The notes beneath the pieces are model-generated. The model made no database searches. It was not told where the DNA came from and saw nothing but the letters and a program-made list of their open reading frames with translations. DNA of 14,379 nucleotides from Victivallales bacterium (lineage in GTDB: Bacteria; Verrucomicrobiota; Lentisphaeria; Victivallales; JAADHT01), in NCBI GenBank assembly GCA_016930955.1, contig JAFGFR010000023.1, forward strand, positions 1 through 14,379, given 5' to 3'. Position 1 is the first letter of the stretch. Each line of letters begins with the position of its first letter. This document shows, piece by piece, positions 12,898 to 14,379 of the stretch. The translations under genes were made by a program, and so were the position numbers.

Positions 12898-14379
12898 CTA
12901 GGACCTTTTGCCCAGGAGAAACCCCCTGAAATCCTCGACGAAAAGGCTGTAGATGTCGGCCTTTTCCGGCTCCGGGTTGAACACGGTGTTGCGGCTGGCA
13001 TCGTTGAAGTCTGAGGCCAATTCACTCAGTGCCCTGTCGGTTGCCGCGTTTGCCGCCCTTAACGCCGCCCCGAGTCCTGCGGAATTCGACACACTAAAGC
13101 GCTCGACAGGAGTCTGGAAAATGTTGGCGATCGTACGGCATATCTCGTCGCTGCGTGAGGCTCCGCCGGTCACCTTGATCCTCCTGAGACTCAGATTTGT
13201 CCATTCAGAGTTGATTCTCATGTTCGCCATCTGGGACTCGACTATGGCTCTTGCTGCCTTGTCGGGCGATTTTCGCGAGACGAAGTCATCTTCCCCCCGG
13301 AACTCGACGCGCGGGTTCAAGGTGCGTGGTGTCGTCTCCGGGAGATAGAACGGTACCATCATGTTCCCGTTGTTCCCGGCGGGAGTCCTGGCGAATGCCT
13401 CGACATCGAACTGTTTCCACTCCATGCCGAACTCTTTCTTCACGTTCTCTCTGGCCAACGAGCCGTTCTTGAAGCATATCAGACACATGAACCCCCCTGC
13501 AGGATTGCAGAAGACATGCCCGTAGCCGTTGGGATCCGTGAAGGGCTTGTCGAAGGACGCCATGAAGGTGTCGCTTGTACCAAGGCTTATTATTGCCGTC
13601 CCGCTCTCGCTGCCCCCAAGGCCCACCAGGCTGTTGGGGTTGTCCCCTGACCAGATGTTTATCCCGCAGTCAGGGCTGAAACCATATTTATTCACGAAAT
13701 AAGCGCAGATTTTTCCCGCGACGGCCTTCGAGCTTGCGGCAGGCGGAAGCTTGTCGCGCAATGAAGGTGCCGTGGCATCAAGCAGCCGGGAATCCCAGTC
13801 CAGGGTCTTTAGGTTCAGCAGGTTCATCCCCGCCCCGTCACCATAGTCTATCGGCAGGCTCCGACCCGCAAGGACAGATGCCATGAACGAGCTGACAAGA
13901 TGTATCACCGCTGTCTTGGAGTAGTCTTCCGGTCTCTCCTTGAAGAACCTGCGGATCTGCGGCCCGGTAAAACGCTCGATCGGGATCGAGCCGGTGGTCT
14001 CGCAGACAACATGACTGCCGCCGACAGATTGGGCTATCTCCTCGCACTCCGCGCTGGTCGAGCTGTCCATCCAGATCGGGGATGTCATTCGTGAAAGCAT
14101 CCCCGGAAGCAAATCGACAATGCCTTCAGTACCCCAGCCGGAGAGTCGTTTGAACCGCTCGTTCAGATATACGCTCCCATGCTGTTGACCAGAGCCGCTG
14201 ACGCACTCGACACGCGATAAGTCGAACCCGTCCTCTTTAATCATGCCGAACAGTTTCTCCAACGCGGCAACCCACATGAGCGGGTCGGCATGACGGACAC
14301 GCGGGTCCGCATCCTCCAGAAACCCGTTGGGGCTGCGGAACTCGGGCAGGTCGGCACCGAAATTCACCGACTTCTCCAA
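12898..14379 (-). CDS. xylB: Xylulokinase, FGGY family, XYLB-like (N-terminus beyond window)
   Basis: The frame is open to the right edge, giving 493 residues. The true start is outside, and the first codon here is TTG read as Leu within the gene. FGGY kinases phosphorylate sugars; xylulokinase makes xylulose 5-phosphate for the pentose phosphate pathway. Visible signatures are VSGSGQQHGSVYL (61-72), WMDSSTSAECEE, SLPIDYGDGAGMNLL, SGDNPNSLVG with Asp246 as expected catalytic base, ISLGTSDTF, CFKNGSLARE and VTGGASRSDEI. Several of these match human and plant XYLB from memory more closely than E. coli XylB. About 25-30 residues, including the first phosphate loop, should be missing at the N-terminus. 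It may use xylulose released from xylan-type sugars, which would suit the nearby hydrolase and esterase genes. That link is inferred. Confidence 0.9.
   Translation of the reverse strand: MEKSVNFGADLPEFRSPNGFLEDADPRVRHADPLMWVAALEKLFGMIKEDGFDLSRVECVSGSGQQHGSVYLNERFKRLSGWGTEGIVDLLPGMLSRMTSPIWMDSSTSAECEEIAQSVGGSHVVCETTGSIPIERFTGPQIRRFFKERPEDYSKTAVIHLVSSFMASVLAGRSLPIDYGDGAGMNLLNLKTLDWDSRLLDATAPSLRDKLPPAASSKAVAGKICAYFVNKYGFSPDCGINIWSGDNPNSLVGLGGSESGTAIISLGTSDTFMASFDKPFTDPNGYGHVFCNPAGGFMCLICFKNGSLARENVKKEFGMEWKQFDVEAFARTPAGNNGNMMVPFYLPETTPRTLNPRVEFRGEDDFVSRKSPDKAARAIVESQMANMRINSEWTNLSLRRIKVTGGASRSDEICRTIANIFQTPVERFSVSNSAGLGAALRAANAATDRALSELASDFNDASRNTVFNPEPEKADIYSLFVEDFRGFLLGKRS

Overview
The window looks like a chromosomal segment of a moderately GC-rich bacterium with AT-rich spacers. 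The best guess is a member of the Planctomycetes-Verrucomicrobia-Chlamydiae superphylum, in or near Lentisphaerota, Kiritimatiellota or Verrucomicrobiota. This rests on family recognition only: a 29-residue bS22/AURKAIP1-type basic protein, an IclR / FAD-dependent oxidoreductase / UroD-superfamily unit and several sugar-active enzymes. There is no rRNA or phylogenetic marker analysis behind it.

Layout. (a) 1-1018, minus: a single-pass membrane protein with a transglutaminase-like Cys-His-Asp domain, cut by the left edge. (b) 1150-3274, plus: the bS22-like mini-protein, a 622-residue exported TPR protein, and a 43-codon ORF with a very strong ribosome binding site that overlaps the TPR stop. 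(c) 3290-5332, plus: a clan GH-D (GH36-like) alpha-galactosidase-type hydrolase. (d) 5333-7332: a repeat-containing spacer, a tRNA-Gly(GCC) with its own promoter and encoded CCA, and a CE15-like esterase without a signal peptide. (e) 7333-10606, minus: an operon transcribed leftwards, iclR-type regulator, then FAD-dependent oxidoreductase (4-nt overlap), then UroD-superfamily protein (1-nt gap). A perfect 9+9 palindrome sits on its promoter and start codon. (f) 10592-11609, plus: a long leader, a NusG-type specialised antitermination protein, and repeat copies on both sides. (g) 11610-12896, plus: tyrosyl-tRNA synthetase. (h) 12898-14379, minus: a xylulokinase of the animal/plant XYLB type, cut by the right edge and lying tail to tail with tyrS with one base between them.

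How the genes fit. Housekeeping genes (bS22-like, tRNA-Gly, tyrS) alternate with carbohydrate-linked genes (GH36-like, CE15-like, xylulokinase) and one compact regulated catabolic-looking unit. All internal enzymes appear cytoplasmic, which suggests imported oligosaccharides or sugar derivatives as substrates. That is inference.

The least explained structure is a dispersed repeat with one strong hairpin copy (5503-5576), one half copy (7263-7294), one copy with a 7-base insertion (10920-10987) and one decayed trace (11546-11567). All lie in the same orientation, and each sits at a boundary between gene blocks. No CRISPR array, transposase, integrase or phage gene was seen.
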